Below, in pieces: positions 13,493-14,405 of a stretch of DNA of 14,405 nucleotides. Under the pieces are notes generated by a model that was not told where the DNA came from, did not search any database, and saw nothing but the letters and a program-made list of their open reading frames with translations. How positions within the stretch are numbered: the first letter of the stretch is position 1; each line of letters opens with the position of its first letter. The stretch is from Flavobacteriaceae bacterium (lineage in GTDB: Bacteria > Bacteroidota > Bacteroidia > Flavobacteriales > Flavobacteriaceae), in contig JAENXB010000053.1 in assembly GCA_016649785.1 (NCBI GenBank), forward strand, positions 1 to 14,405, read 5' to 3'. The position numbers were made by a program, and so were the translations under genes.

Positions 13493-14405
13493 TTAATTGG
13501 AGTCTATACAGCATTTTTTGTATTTTTTTCCGCTTCCACAAGGGCAGGGTTCATTTCGGCCTATTTTAGGCAGTTTAAGATCTGATTCTGGAAGTTCATT
13601 TAAAAAACGGGAATCGTTAAAAAGACCTTTGTCAAAATCTTTTTCATTTTCTATTTCAATATCTTCAAATTCCTCATTTAAAAAAGAATAATTTTCAAAA
13701 ATGCTATTTTCGAGCTGGTCGAAATATTGATAATCCTGGATGCTAATATCTTCAACAATTTCTTCATAGTCCCCACAAATATGAACTGCTATACTTTGGG
13801 AATCGAACAGCTGTTTTATTTCCGGCAATAATTCATGAAAACCTGCATCGGTCAAATCGGCAATGAGAAAGCCATTGTATAAAATATCGTCAGGGGCTAT
13901 GTCATTGGAATTTTCAATATTTGAATTCAACAATTCCCGGCTCCAACTCAAAATTTCAGGTCTTCTTTCGGGAAATATTGCGGGGATCCTTATAACCGCT
14001 TCACCCACAAAACATTTGCTGTATAAGTGAGTATTTGGTTGTTTTAGAAAGTTTAATAGTTTGCCTGTTTGATTTAGCCCGCACCAAAAAATTGCAGGCA
14101 GGGCGAAGTTTTGCAGCAAATCGCCAAACCAGAAATCATAAAAATCCTGATCTTGTTTTAAAATCTCCAGGATTTGGTCTATGGCAACTTCCGCTTTTAA
14201 TTCAATCAACAATAACAGTGCATGGCTGGGGAAATTGAAATTTTCATCGTTATGGCCTTCTGTTTCTGCTTTTTTACTGAAAAATTCAAACCGAACAATA
14301 CTGTCGTTTAAAACTCCGATTAAATCTGAGATCAATAATTCCCTGTCTAAAGCGAGGATGGCATTGATTTTTTCGAATTTTATATCATACCCATTTTCAT
14401 AAAGC
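13493..14405 (-). CDS. DUF1186-like repeat protein with C-terminal SEC-C zinc motif; 5' end outside window
   Basis: The open minus-strand frame reaches the window edge with no ATG in its first 70 bases (it reads YENGYDIKFEKINAILAL), so the start lies outside. A TTG at 14335 should not be taken as the start. The body consists of helical segments such as LLLLIELKAEVAIDQILEIL and GEAVIRIPAIFPERRPEIL, resembling DUF1186/HEAT-like helical proteins. A very acidic linker follows (about 13625-13745). The last 25 residues are a SEC-C motif, PCPCGSGKKYKKCC, which binds zinc and is best known from the C-terminus of SecA, where it contacts SecB and ribosomes. Function is unknown; the motif suggests protein or ribosome binding. 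It shares the terminator at 13434-13466 with the convergent aldehyde dehydrogenase gene. Confidence 0.88.
   Translation of the reverse strand, partial: LYENGYDIKFEKINAILALDRELLISDLIGVLNDSIVRFEFFSKKAETEGHNDENFNFPSHALLLLIELKAEVAIDQILEILKQDQDFYDFWFGDLLQNFALPAIFWCGLNQTGKLLNFLKQPNTHLYSKCFVGEAVIRIPAIFPERRPEILSWSRELLNSNIENSNDIAPDDILYNGFLIADLTDAGFHELLPEIKQLFDSQSIAVHICGDYEEIVEDISIQDYQYFDQLENSIFENYSFLNEEFEDIEIENEKDFDKGLFNDSRFLNELPESDLKLPKIGRNEPCPCGSGKKYKKCCIDSN

Overview
The window looks like a chromosomal segment of a marine-type flavobacterium (Bacteroidota, Flavobacteriaceae; Gramella/Salegentibacter/Zunongwangia-like by general impression). The reasons are A+T-rich DNA, mostly absent Shine-Dalgarno sequences, a possible TAnnTTTG-type promoter box, and the character of the proteins: a DUF3095 protein, a SusD-free lipoprotein asparaginase, an outer-membrane phospholipase and a bacterial kynurenine-pathway dioxygenase. 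The genus call is inference; no database was available. No rRNA, tRNA or CRISPR array was seen.

Layout. 1-1135: DUF3095 protein with cyclase-like motifs, cut by the left window edge. 1297-2054 (minus): an MBL-fold hydrolase gene broken by two stops and a frameshift. 2225-2509 (minus): a 94-residue ABM-like protein. 2919-4151 (plus): a NifS/SufS-like PLP enzyme without the usual desulfurase cysteine. It overlaps tail-to-tail with a minus-strand operon, 6729-4128, encoding a macro-domain protein, nicotinate phosphoribosyltransferase (pncB) and nicotinamidase (pncA). This is an NAD+ salvage unit in which consecutive genes overlap by 4 bases.

6800-8890 is a decayed accessory region of lower G+C. 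It holds a frameshifted GIY-YIG nuclease remnant, a 53-bp near-perfect inverted repeat, a tyrosine-recombinase remnant with at least two frameshifts, and an in-frame fusion of that recombinase to the C-terminal two thirds of a PD-(D/E)XK nuclease-like protein. Two copies of a 33-bp palindrome lie at 6930-6964 and 8857-8889, bracketing most of this region.

8923-11763: outer-membrane phospholipase A (pldA) and an upstream lipoprotein isoaspartyl peptidase/asparaginase on the minus strand. They diverge from 3-hydroxyanthranilate 3,4-dioxygenase (nbaC) across a G+C-rich, hairpin-forming intergenic element (11053-11143). 11826-13379: an ALDH7-type aldehyde dehydrogenase, ending at a bidirectional terminator shared with a convergent SEC-C protein that runs off the right edge.

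How the genes work together: pncA and pncB feed nicotinamide and nicotinate into NAD+. The macro-domain protein probably handles ADP-ribose derivatives formed when NAD+ is consumed. The dioxygenase makes the quinolinate precursor used in de novo NAD+ synthesis in organisms that have the kynurenine route. The NAD theme is therefore present twice, but the two units are separated by the accessory region and are not one operon. I found no convincing complete new system. The best leads are the recombinase-nuclease fusion, the two repeat types around it, and the structured element at 11053-11143.
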